DNA of 5,321 bases from contig JALAGW010000114.1 in NCBI GenBank assembly GCA_022712235.1, positions 1-5,321 of the forward strand, given 5' to 3'. The DNA is from Brevundimonas sp. (GTDB lineage: Bacteria > Pseudomonadota > Alphaproteobacteria > Caulobacterales > Caulobacteraceae). This document shows positions 1 through 5,083 of the stretch, piece after piece. The translations under genes and the position numbers were made by a program. The first letter of the stretch is position 1. Each line of letters starts with the position of its first letter. The notes below the pieces were generated by a model. It searched no databases, was not told the DNA's origin, and saw nothing but the letters and a program-made list of their open reading frames with translations.

Positions 1-136
1 CAAGCGTTATTCAGGCGTGGGTGGGTTCGAGTTCCTGCCGCCCATTCCGGCCGTTTTTAAGCGCGCCGAGTTCATGACGGTACTGGAAAACCGGATCGAA
101 ACCGCATCCATCGCCTTGTTGCCGCCCAAAACCTAG
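1..136 (+). CDS. plsC: 1-acyl-sn-glycerol-3-phosphate acyltransferase (PlsC-like), C-terminal fragment
   Basis: This is the 3' end of a gene that enters from the left edge. Frame 2 is open from base 2 to a TAG at 134-136 and gives 44 residues. The segment FEFLPPIP, followed by an R-x-E-F-M-x-x-LE-x-x-IE-x-A pattern, matches my recollection of the C-terminus of alphaproteobacterial PlsC-type lysophospholipid acyltransferases, which acylate lysophosphatidate to phosphatidate at the inner membrane. The catalytic HX4D motif and the rest of the domain lie outside the window, so the call rests on this tail alone. The next gene starts 49 bp downstream on the same strand, so co-transcription is possible but not shown. 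Another acyltransferase of the same superfamily is the main alternative. Confidence 0.55.
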   Translation, partial: KRYSGVGGFEFLPPIPAVFKRAEFMTVLENRIETASIALLPPKT

Positions 137-185
137 GCTCTGCAGAAACGGTCATATCATCAGCCGTTGACCTGCGATTTCTCCC

Positions 186-974
186 ATGCCTTCACGCCTC
201 GTGCTCGCCGCCCTGGCCTCGGCCCTGCTTTCCCTGCCCGCCGTCTCCGCCCTAGCCCAGTCCATGCCCTATGAAGCGGTCGAGGCGCCGACGACGTGGA
301 AGATCGACATCGGCGGCGGGGTGGTGCGCGGCTTCAGCGCCACCGGGAACACCAGCGACGAGTTCAACTTCACCGCCTGGGGCTCGGCCTCCTGGCGCGA
401 CGTCGTCTACGCCAACGGCCTGGACGGTCTGGGCTGGAACGCGGTCAAGCGCGACGACCTGCGCATCGGAGTGCAGCTGCGCCCGCGCTTTTCTGCCGGC
501 GACATCGAGGGGCTGGACCGGCCAGACCTGGGCGCCGACGCCGCCCTCTACGCCTACAAGCGCCTGCCCGGAAACATCGTGGTCGGCGGCCGCGTTCAGC
601 ACGACGTCAGCGGCGATGACGCGGGATTGGAATACTACGCCTCGGTCGGCCACCAGCGCGTGACCCGCGTCGGACTGTTGCAGACCATGGGCTATATGCG
701 CGGCGGAAACGACGAGCGGGCCCAGCGCTACTACGGCGTCTCCGCCGTCGAAGCGCCGGGCAGCGGTTTCAACGCCTTTGAACCCTCCGGCGGCCTGTCC
801 GGCGTCGGCGGCGTCGTCATGTTGGCCGTGCCGATCGGCGACCGCTTCGGCATGGGCGGCTTCGTCAACTACGAGCAGCGCCTTGGCGACATCAAGGACA
901 GCCCGCTGATCGAGGACGACCATGTCTGGCGCGCGGGCCTGATCGGGGTCGTCCGTTTCAACAGCGGGCAGTAG
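186..974 (+). CDS. MipA/OmpV family outer-membrane protein
   Basis: The 262-residue product has a classical signal peptide: a short basic start (R4), a hydrophobic stretch at about 5-20, and an A-L-A site with predicted cleavage after residue 24. The mature part shows alternating polar/hydrophobic strands rich in Gly and aromatic residues, as in an outer-membrane beta-barrel. MipA/OmpV-like features are the YYGVSAVEA segment (182-190) followed by a Gly-rich strand, and the C-terminal LGDIKDSPLIEDD segment (233-245) leading to a final strand ending VVRF. Family members are scaffolds for murein-synthesising enzymes (E. coli MipA) or osmotically or otherwise induced barrel proteins (OmpV); no specific role can be assigned here. 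No good Shine-Dalgarno sequence precedes the ATG, but this start places the signal peptide correctly. The length is typical of the family. The stop lies 6 bp from the convergent hisC stop. Confidence 0.8.
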   Translation: MPSRLVLAALASALLSLPAVSALAQSMPYEAVEAPTTWKIDIGGGVVRGFSATGNTSDEFNFTAWGSASWRDVVYANGLDGLGWNAVKRDDLRIGVQLRPRFSAGDIEGLDRPDLGADAALYAYKRLPGNIVVGGRVQHDVSGDDAGLEYYASVGHQRVTRVGLLQTMGYMRGGNDERAQRYYGVSAVEAPGSGFNAFEPSGGLSGVGGVVMLAVPIGDRFGMGGFVNYEQRLGDIKDSPLIEDDHVWRAGLIGVVRFNSGQ

Positions 975-980
975 TCGCGA

Positions 981-2084
981 TCAACTGGCGGCGAACTCGC
1001 TGAGGGCGTCGATGACCGCGCGGTTCTGGTCTTCCGTGCCGATGGTGATGCGCAGGCAGTCGGGCAGGCCATAGCCGCCGACCGGACGCACGATGATGCC
1101 CTTTGAGTTCAGGTAGTCGTTGGCGGCGGCGGCGTTGCGCTTCTCGTCCGCGAACCGCACCAGGACGAAGTTGCCCGCCGAGGGAAAGACCTCGAAGCCG
1201 AAGCCGCGAATGGCCTGGGTCATGCGCGGACGCCAGTCCAGCACCAGATCGCGCGAGGCCTTCTGGTGCGCCTCGTCCGACAGGGCGGCGGTGGCGGCGT
1301 CCAGCCCCGGCACCGAGACGTTGAACGGCAGGCGGATGCGGTCCACCGCCTGCTCGATGGCCAGCGGGGCGTAGCCGAAGCCGATCCGCAGGCCGCCCAG
1401 GCCGTGGATCTTGGAGAAGGTGCGGGTGACGACGATGTTCGACGCCTCGCGGGCCAGACCGAAGCTGGTCTCCCAGTCCGGCTCGACCACAAACTCGGCA
1501 TAGGCCTCGTCCACCACCAGGATGATGTGGGCCGGTAGGGCGGCATGCAGGCGGCGGATTTCCTCGCCCGCGTTCCAGCTGCCGGTCGGGTTGGACGGGT
1601 TGGAGACGTAGACGATCTTCGTCCGCTCATCGACCTGCTCCAGGATGGCCTCGACCTCGGCCTTCATGTTCGGCTCGGCCGCCAGCTTGACCTCGGCGCC
1701 GCAGGCCTTGGCCGAAATGCGGTAGGCCAGGAAGCCGTACTGGCCGGTGACGATGTTGTCGCCCGCGCTCAGATAGGTCTGGTTCAGCAGGGCGAAGACC
1801 TCGTCCGAGCCGTTGCCGAAGATCAGGCGCTCGGGCTCCAGGCCATGGTGGGCGGCCACCGCGTCGCGCAGCTTGGTCGCGCGGCCATCGGGATAGACGT
1901 GGATGTTCTTCAGCGCGGCGGCATAGGCCTCGCGCGCTTTCTCGCCCGCGCCCAGGGCGTTCTCGTTGGACGACAGCTTCATCGGCTCGGCGAAGCCGGC
2001 GATGGCGCCCTTGCCGCCGACATAGGGGGCGATGTCGAGGATGCCGGGCTTGGGGGCGGGCGCGGTTTTGGTCGCGTCGGTCAT
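981..2084 (-). CDS. hisC: Histidinol-phosphate aminotransferase (HisC), possibly acting on aromatic amino acids
   Basis: This is a cytosolic PLP-dependent fold-type I aminotransferase that transfers an amino group between glutamate and imidazole-acetol phosphate (histidine synthesis); paralogues also use aromatic keto acids. Numbering here is for the 370-residue reading from the ATG at 2093. Visible motifs are PYVGGK (23-28), the substrate-site SNEN (42-45), YPDG (67-70), GNGSDE (93-98), SNPSNPTG with PLP-contacting N168, DEAY with D195, the Schiff-base lysine K229 in TFSK, LRIGFG (235-240), and the carboxylate-binding arginine R348 in LRITIG. All key residues are present and the length is normal. 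I prefer the start at 2084 (367 residues), because a GAGG lies 9 nt before it, whereas that GAGG directly abuts the ATG at 2093. The gene follows the chorismate-mutase-like gene by about 24 bp, which supports co-transcription and an aromatic role; the substrate itself is inferred. Confidence 0.93.
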   Translation of the reverse strand: MTDATKTAPAPKPGILDIAPYVGGKGAIAGFAEPMKLSSNENALGAGEKAREAYAAALKNIHVYPDGRATKLRDAVAAHHGLEPERLIFGNGSDEVFALLNQTYLSAGDNIVTGQYGFLAYRISAKACGAEVKLAAEPNMKAEVEAILEQVDERTKIVYVSNPSNPTGSWNAGEEIRRLHAALPAHIILVVDEAYAEFVVEPDWETSFGLAREASNIVVTRTFSKIHGLGGLRIGFGYAPLAIEQAVDRIRLPFNVSVPGLDAATAALSDEAHQKASRDLVLDWRPRMTQAIRGFGFEVFPSAGNFVLVRFADEKRNAAAANDYLNSKGIIVRPVGGYGLPDCLRITIGTEDQNRAVIDALSEFAAS

Positions 2085-2108
2085 GGGCGTCATCCTCGAA
2101 GTCTATGG

Positions 2109-2789
2109 TCAGTAAACGGGGGCGGCGCCGATGACGCCGCTCATCTGGCCGGGAGCGTCGATCAACCGCCCGTCCTCGGCCTGCACATAGCCTGTCAGGA
2201 CGAACAGCTTCAACCCGCCGCCCGCTGCCAAGGGGCCGGCGATCAGCCCCGCCTCACCCATGGCGGCGACGATGCGGGCGTCGGACGCCGGACTGTCGGT
2301 GACCCAGAAGGTGCGGTCGTCGCCGGTCGGGCCGGAGGCCTCGGTCGAGACCAGAAGGGCGCGCGGGACGCCCGCCGCATCGTCCGGCAAAGCAGCGATG
2401 ACCTTGAGCATGGGCAAGGCCAGCAGCCTGCCCCACCAGGGCCGGGCGCCGAGGTCGATCAGAGCGCGCCCGCCTTGTTTCGCCGTGGCCAGAGCCTGAT
2501 CAGGCTCGGCCGCCGGGCGACCGATCAGCCCCCAACGGTCGGCGGCAAGCGCCTGAGACAGAGGCCCGCAGACGGCCAAGGCCGGGCCATTCGCGGCCTC
2601 GATGCGGCCCAGCACAGCGCGCAGGGCCGGACGTTCCGTCGCCGGAATATCGCGCAACAGCTCACGCAGGGCGATGGCGTCGGCGTCGGCGGAACCGCGC
2701 GCCCCGGCGGCGAGACGCGCCCGCGCCGCCGCAATCAGGACGCGGTCCAGCGCCAGCCGCTCAAGGTCCTCAGGCGGTTCGACCAGCAT
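2109..2789 (-). CDS. Chorismate-mutase-like protein, divergent
   Basis: The predicted product is a 226-residue soluble protein without a signal peptide. The N-terminal third (about 7-66) is helical and Ala/Leu/Arg-rich, with an LRELLRDIP segment (41-49) resembling the later helices of AroQ-type chorismate mutase. The usual early helix carrying the first catalytic arginine and the active-site Lys/Asp/Arg-Glu set cannot be picked out with confidence. The C-terminal part contains PWW (117-119) and PTGDDRTFWVT (154-164), recalling the extension in alphaproteobacterial proteins annotated as chorismate mutase (chorismate to prephenate). The ATG overlaps the upstream DUF2125 stop as TGATG, so translation is probably coupled, and hisC follows directly. 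Gene context supports aromatic amino-acid synthesis more strongly than the sequence does. It could be an inactive or regulatory derivative. Confidence 0.6.
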   Translation of the reverse strand: MLVEPPEDLERLALDRVLIAAARARLAAGARGSADADAIALRELLRDIPATERPALRAVLGRIEAANGPALAVCGPLSQALAADRWGLIGRPAAEPDQALATAKQGGRALIDLGARPWWGRLLALPMLKVIAALPDDAAGVPRALLVSTEASGPTGDDRTFWVTDSPASDARIVAAMGEAGLIAGPLAAGGGLKLFVLTGYVQAEDGRLIDAPGQMSGVIGAAPVY

Positions 2790-3853
2790 CAGAACAGCTG
2801 GGGCGCCGGGGCCAGGGCGAAGGGGCCCAGATAGGTGCGGCCGCCCCTGAAATTCAGCACCAGATCGACGCCCTGGCCCTGATCGCCGCTCCCGCCCTGC
2901 GGCGTGGCGGCGGCGGCGCGGGCGGCGGCGGCGCGATCGACCGATCCGCCCTGAGTAGCCCCGGCCAGACCGACGATAGCGGCCAGAGGCTTCTCGGCGC
3001 GCAGGAAGACCTCGCCCTCCAGACGCCCCTTGTCGTCGGCCGACAGGGCGGGACTGGACAGGAAGGTCTTGCTCTCGCCCGCGCCCAGTTCACCCTTCAT
3101 GTCGATGAAGCGGCCGCCGGCGGCGGTCCAGGCCGACAATAGGCCCTGGGCATCGGCGCCCTTCAGGGCGCTGGCCTTCTGGACCACGGCCTCGACCTGG
3201 GCGTTCAGCTTGCCCGACTGGGTCAGGCCCTCGACCGGCCCGTGCGGGCGCCCCTCGCCATCGACCAGACGGAACAGGACGTCGACGTCGTCGGTCGGCG
3301 CGTTCGACCCCGCCACGTGCGGGCGCATGTAGAACTGGATCAGCCCCGCCTTCGACAGAGGGAAGGGCTCGGCGCCTGGCAGGGCGGTGAAGACCGGCTT
3401 GGCCAGTTCCACCACCACGTTAGGCCAGCGCTGGGTCAGGCCGTGGATGCTCATGCGAATGGTCTCGGCCCGCACCGCCGTCTTGCCCTTGGCGCCGCGC
3501 GTCACGACCAGGCCGTCCGGCGCGGCGATGACCCACTTGGTCGGATTATAGGCGTTGGCCTCGGCCACGATCTCGGGCGCGGCCACGGCATGGCCCGAGG
3601 GGGCGACGACATCGACATGCTTCATCGCCACCCGCGCGCGCAGGGGCCAGCCAGTCGTGCTGACGCCCGCATGCCTGACGGTCCAGCCCGACTGCTCCAG
3701 CCGGGCGATGCGGCCCTCCAGCTTCTTCTCGATCTGCTGGGTCAGGACAAACCACCAGCCGGTCCACAGGGCCAGGCCGACGAAGACAATGGCGAAGGGA
3801 ATGATCAGCCCCTTGCGGCTGTGGCGGACAGGTTCAGCGTGGGCGTCGGTCAT
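2789..3853 (-). CDS. DUF2125 domain-containing membrane-anchored protein
   Basis: The 354-residue product has a short basic N-terminus (R10, R13, K14), one strongly hydrophobic segment at about 15-37 with several Trp, and then a long soluble part. It is probably an uncleaved inner-membrane anchor with a periplasmic domain. The sequence after the anchor (GWTVRHAGVSTTGWP, about 57-70; the NPTKW segment near 103) and the C-terminal GRTYLGPFALAPAP (338-351) fit the DUF2125 family, which is common in alphaproteobacteria and has no established biochemical function. An Ala-rich, low-complexity linker (about 307-318) is encoded by a GCC/GCG-rich tract. In related genomes this family often sits beside aromatic amino-acid genes, as here. 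No clear Shine-Dalgarno sequence precedes the ATG. The stop overlaps the next start by one base (TGATG). It is likely the first gene of the operon, with its promoter in the 102-bp divergent gap. Confidence 0.82.
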   Translation of the reverse strand: MTDAHAEPVRHSRKGLIIPFAIVFVGLALWTGWWFVLTQQIEKKLEGRIARLEQSGWTVRHAGVSTTGWPLRARVAMKHVDVVAPSGHAVAAPEIVAEANAYNPTKWVIAAPDGLVVTRGAKGKTAVRAETIRMSIHGLTQRWPNVVVELAKPVFTALPGAEPFPLSKAGLIQFYMRPHVAGSNAPTDDVDVLFRLVDGEGRPHGPVEGLTQSGKLNAQVEAVVQKASALKGADAQGLLSAWTAAGGRFIDMKGELGAGESKTFLSSPALSADDKGRLEGEVFLRAEKPLAAIVGLAGATQGGSVDRAAAARAAAATPQGGSGDQGQGVDLVLNFRGGRTYLGPFALAPAPQLF

Positions 3854-3878
3854 GGGCGCGGTTTAGCAGGCCGCGCGG

Positions 3879-3901
3879 CTGCTGACACGCCCTGTCAGCA
3901 G
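3879..3901. promoter_or_regulatory. Perfect 9-bp inverted repeat, candidate operator or 5'-UTR hairpin
   Basis: The arms CTGCTGACA and TGTCAGCAG are perfect reverse complements separated by CGCCC. The dyad sits between two divergently transcribed genes, with its centre about 37 bp from the DUF2125 start and about 66 bp from the VOC start. The size and spacing suit a dimeric regulator's operator. The same sequence could form a stem-loop in either leader RNA. I recognise no specific regulator motif. Confidence 0.4.
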
Positions 3902-3942
3902 GAACGAGCCAGTCTGCCGCCCGTTCGAATCGCGCCCCGACA

Positions 3943-3946
3943 GGAG
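3943..3946 (+). promoter_or_regulatory. Ribosome-binding site of the VOC gene
   Basis: GGAG within CAGGAGACA lies 9 nt before the ATG at 3956. It fixes the start of the VOC gene and argues against the longer in-frame reading that extends upstream to 3242 across the DUF2125 gene. Confidence 0.8.
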
Positions 3947-3955
3947 ACAAGCCCC

Positions 3956-4390
3956 ATGGAAACCCAACAGCTGCATCGCGGCCGACTGATCGACCATCTG
4001 CAGCTGGTGACGCCAGACTTGGAGGCCAGCCGCCGGTTCTACGGCGCCGTGCTGGAGGCGCTCGGCGTGCCGATCGGCGGCGAGGCGGAACGCTTCTTCT
4101 GGGCCGACGAACTGTTCGTCTCGGCGGTGGACAGCATCGCCGCGGCGGGCCGTCCGACCGGGCGTTGCCATCTGGCGTTTCAGGCGAAAAACCGCGCCAT
4201 GGTCGAGGCCTTCCACAAGGCCGGGCTGGCGGCGGGCGGAACCGACAACGGGGCGCCGGGCGAGCGACCCTATCACCCCGGCTACTACGCCGCCTTCCTG
4301 CTGGACCCGGACGGCAACAACATCGAGGCGGTCTTCCACGGCGAGGCCGAGCGCTCGGCCGACAGCGTGGTGGTCACGTTCGAGAGTTAG
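3956..4390 (+). CDS. VOC (glyoxalase/bleomycin-resistance/dioxygenase fold) protein
   Basis: The 144-residue product is a single vicinal-oxygen-chelate module made of two beta-alpha-beta-beta-beta halves. The first half opens with DHLQLVTPDLEASRRFY (13-29). The second opens with CHLAF (71-75) and ends with FLLDPDGNNIEAVFH (114-128), a common VOC signature. Likely metal ligands are H14, H72 and E124, so metal binding seems retained. The substrate cannot be told: family members include glyoxalase I, fosfomycin and bleomycin resistance proteins, dioxygenases and isomerases. A good Shine-Dalgarno sequence supports the start. No signal peptide is seen, so it should be cytosolic. It is divergent from the DUF2125 operon, and its TAG overlaps the stop codon of the convergent ybaK gene by 3 bases. 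Confidence 0.88.
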   Translation: METQQLHRGRLIDHLQLVTPDLEASRRFYGAVLEALGVPIGGEAERFFWADELFVSAVDSIAAAGRPTGRCHLAFQAKNRAMVEAFHKAGLAAGGTDNGAPGERPYHPGYYAAFLLDPDGNNIEAVFHGEAERSADSVVVTFES

Positions 4391-4860
4391 GCCGTCAGAT
4401 CGGCCAGCTTCGCCTCCGCTGCCCGCGCCGCCTCATCCGGCGTCAGGCCCAGCAGCAGGCCGCGCTGACCGCCGTTGATCAGGATGCGGTCGAACAGGAT
4501 CGCCGTCTCGTCCATCACGGTCGGCACGATCTTTCTCTGACCGAAGGGGCTGACGCCGCCGACCTTATAGCCGGTCAGACGCTCGGCGTCGGCGGGCTTC
4601 ATCATCTGCGCCGACTTGCCGCCGATGGCCGCCGCCAGCTTCTTCATGCTGACCTCACAGTCGGACGGCACGATGACGCAGACCGGTTTGCCGTCCACCA
4701 GTGTCATCAGGGTCTTGAACACCTGCTCCGGCGCCCAGCCCAGGGCCTCGGCGGCCTGCAAGCCCACGCGCGGCGCGTCGGGATCGTAGTCGTAGGGGAA
4801 GAGCTCGAACGCGACCCCGGCCCTGGTCAGGGCCACGGTCGCGAGGGTGGTCTTGGACAT
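4387..4860 (-). CDS. ybaK: Cys-tRNA(Pro) deacylase YbaK (EbsC family)
   Basis: This 157-residue protein has the single-domain YbaK/aminoacyl-tRNA-deacylase fold. YbaK hydrolyses cysteine mischarged onto tRNA(Pro) by prolyl-tRNA synthetase and works in the cytosol as a trans-editing factor. Visible marks are VFKTL (47-51) with the conserved lysine K49 required in this family, the substrate-pocket segment GGVSPFGQRK (101-110), and GGQRGLLLGL (130-139). Length matches the usual 155-160 residues. The start ATG at 4860 gives the expected N-terminus (SKTTLA...), though only a weak GAAG-type ribosome site precedes it. Upstream on the same strand is the helicase gene, separated by a 223-bp gap with a repeat pair, so ybaK probably has its own promoter. 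The TAA stop overlaps the convergent VOC stop. Confidence 0.93.
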   Translation of the reverse strand: MSKTTLATVALTRAGVAFELFPYDYDPDAPRVGLQAAEALGWAPEQVFKTLMTLVDGKPVCVIVPSDCEVSMKKLAAAIGGKSAQMMKPADAERLTGYKVGGVSPFGQRKIVPTVMDETAILFDRILINGGQRGLLLGLTPDEAARAAEAKLADLTA

Positions 4861-4903
4861 GGCGACAACTTCTACGCGTCACGCTCGAGTTTGTCCCGAT
4901 CCT

Positions 4904-4956
4904 GATCCTCCCCCGTGAAACGGGGGAGGGGGACCGCGAAGCGGTGGAGGGGGCGA
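4904..4956 (+). repeat. REP-like double-hairpin repeat, left copy
   Basis: The unit starts GATCCTCCCC and ends GGAGGGGGCGA. It holds two consecutive hairpins. The first (4907-4929) has a perfect 10-bp stem with a GAA loop. The second (4933-4945) has a 5-bp stem ACCGC/GCGGT, also with a GAA loop. An inverted copy lies 67 bp away. The style resembles dispersed intergenic palindromes seen in Caulobacterales and sphingomonads, but genome-wide copy number cannot be judged from this window. The tandem GATCCT GATCCT at 4898-4909 overlaps its left edge. Confidence 0.82.
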
Positions 4957-4997
4957 CTACAGGCTCCGGCCCCTACTGATTTCATGCCGTCCGATCC

Positions 4998-5007
4998 CTG
5001 ACGTCAG
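4998..5007. repeat. 10-bp perfect palindrome between the repeat copies
   Basis: CTGACGTCAG is self-complementary over 10 bp and lies in the spacer between the two inverted repeat units, about 140 bp upstream of the ybaK start. It could be an operator or chance; nothing else supports either reading. Confidence 0.35.
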
Positions 5008-5023
5008 TTTCTAGCGTCTGCTC

Positions 5024-5080
5024 TCGCCCCCTCCACCATGCTGCGCATGGTCCCCCTCCCCCGCTTCGCAGGGGAGGATC
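5024..5080 (-). repeat. REP-like double-hairpin repeat, right inverted copy
   Basis: Read on the minus strand this copy also starts GATCCTCCCC and ends GGAGGGGGCGA, aligning with the left copy except at the hairpin tips and a 4-bp length difference. The first hairpin (5055-5077) has a 10-bp stem with a GAA loop and one G-T wobble when read on the minus strand (a C-A mismatch on the plus strand). The second (5035-5051) has a 7-bp stem ACCATGC/GCATGGT with a 3-base loop. It begins 3 bp after the helicase stop, so it will form strong structure at the 3' end of that transcript. No T-run follows the hairpins, so it is not a classical intrinsic terminator. Confidence 0.82.
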
Positions 5081-5083
5081 GCT

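Larger units (their letters stand above)
3854..3955. other. Divergent intergenic region with likely back-to-back promoters
   Basis: This 102-bp gap separates the minus-strand DUF2125 gene from the plus-strand VOC gene, so both promoters should lie here or nearby. I cannot pick out convincing -35/-10 boxes for either direction. It contains a 10-bp palindrome GCCGCGCGGC (3870-3879) next to a 9-bp dyad (3879-3901), and the VOC gene's ribosome-binding site at its right end. Confidence 0.5.
4861..5083. other. Intergenic region with paired inverted repeats
   Basis: This 223-bp gap lies between the helicase stop and the ybaK start, both on the minus strand. About half of it is two inverted copies of a GC-rich repeat (4904-4956 and 5024-5080). 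The spacer 4957-5023 holds no convincing ORF but includes a 10-bp palindrome, and 4861-4903 is the likely ybaK leader. The ybaK promoter must lie in this gap or within the repeats; I cannot identify it. Confidence 0.75.

Noticed and set aside
137..185. Possible promoter for the MipA/OmpV gene (CATATCAT at 153-160)
   Set aside because: The AT-richer patch has no -35 box at suitable spacing; the nearest TTGTTG at 116-121 is too far upstream, so a promoter cannot be supported.
252..923. Minus-strand open frame opposite the MipA/OmpV gene
   Set aside because: The product is Val/Ala/Asp-rich without domains, and the plus-strand gene has a signal peptide and family motifs.
1545..2834. Long plus-strand open frame (429 codons) opposite hisC and the chorismate-mutase-like gene
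   Set aside because: It is antisense to two genes with strong family or context support. Its product is low-complexity (Gly/Arg/Gln/Asp-rich) with no family signature; such frames are common in high-GC DNA.
2897..2940. GCGGCG-rich tract that looks like a simple repeat
   Set aside because: It encodes the Ala-rich linker of the DUF2125 protein in frame and is irregular, so it is coding low complexity rather than a separate repeat element.
3242..3955. Upstream in-frame extension of the VOC gene
   Set aside because: It runs antisense through the DUF2125 gene, and a good ribosome-binding site sits just before the ATG at 3956, where the conserved VOC domain begins.
4165..4905. Plus-strand open frame covering the end of the VOC gene and the ybaK antisense strand
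   Set aside because: It overlaps two well-recognised genes in other frames, and its product is Arg/Gly/His-rich without a recognisable domain.
4904..5080. CRISPR array or IS terminal inverted repeats
   Set aside because: There are only two units, in inverted rather than direct orientation, and the 67-bp spacer has no room for a transposase.
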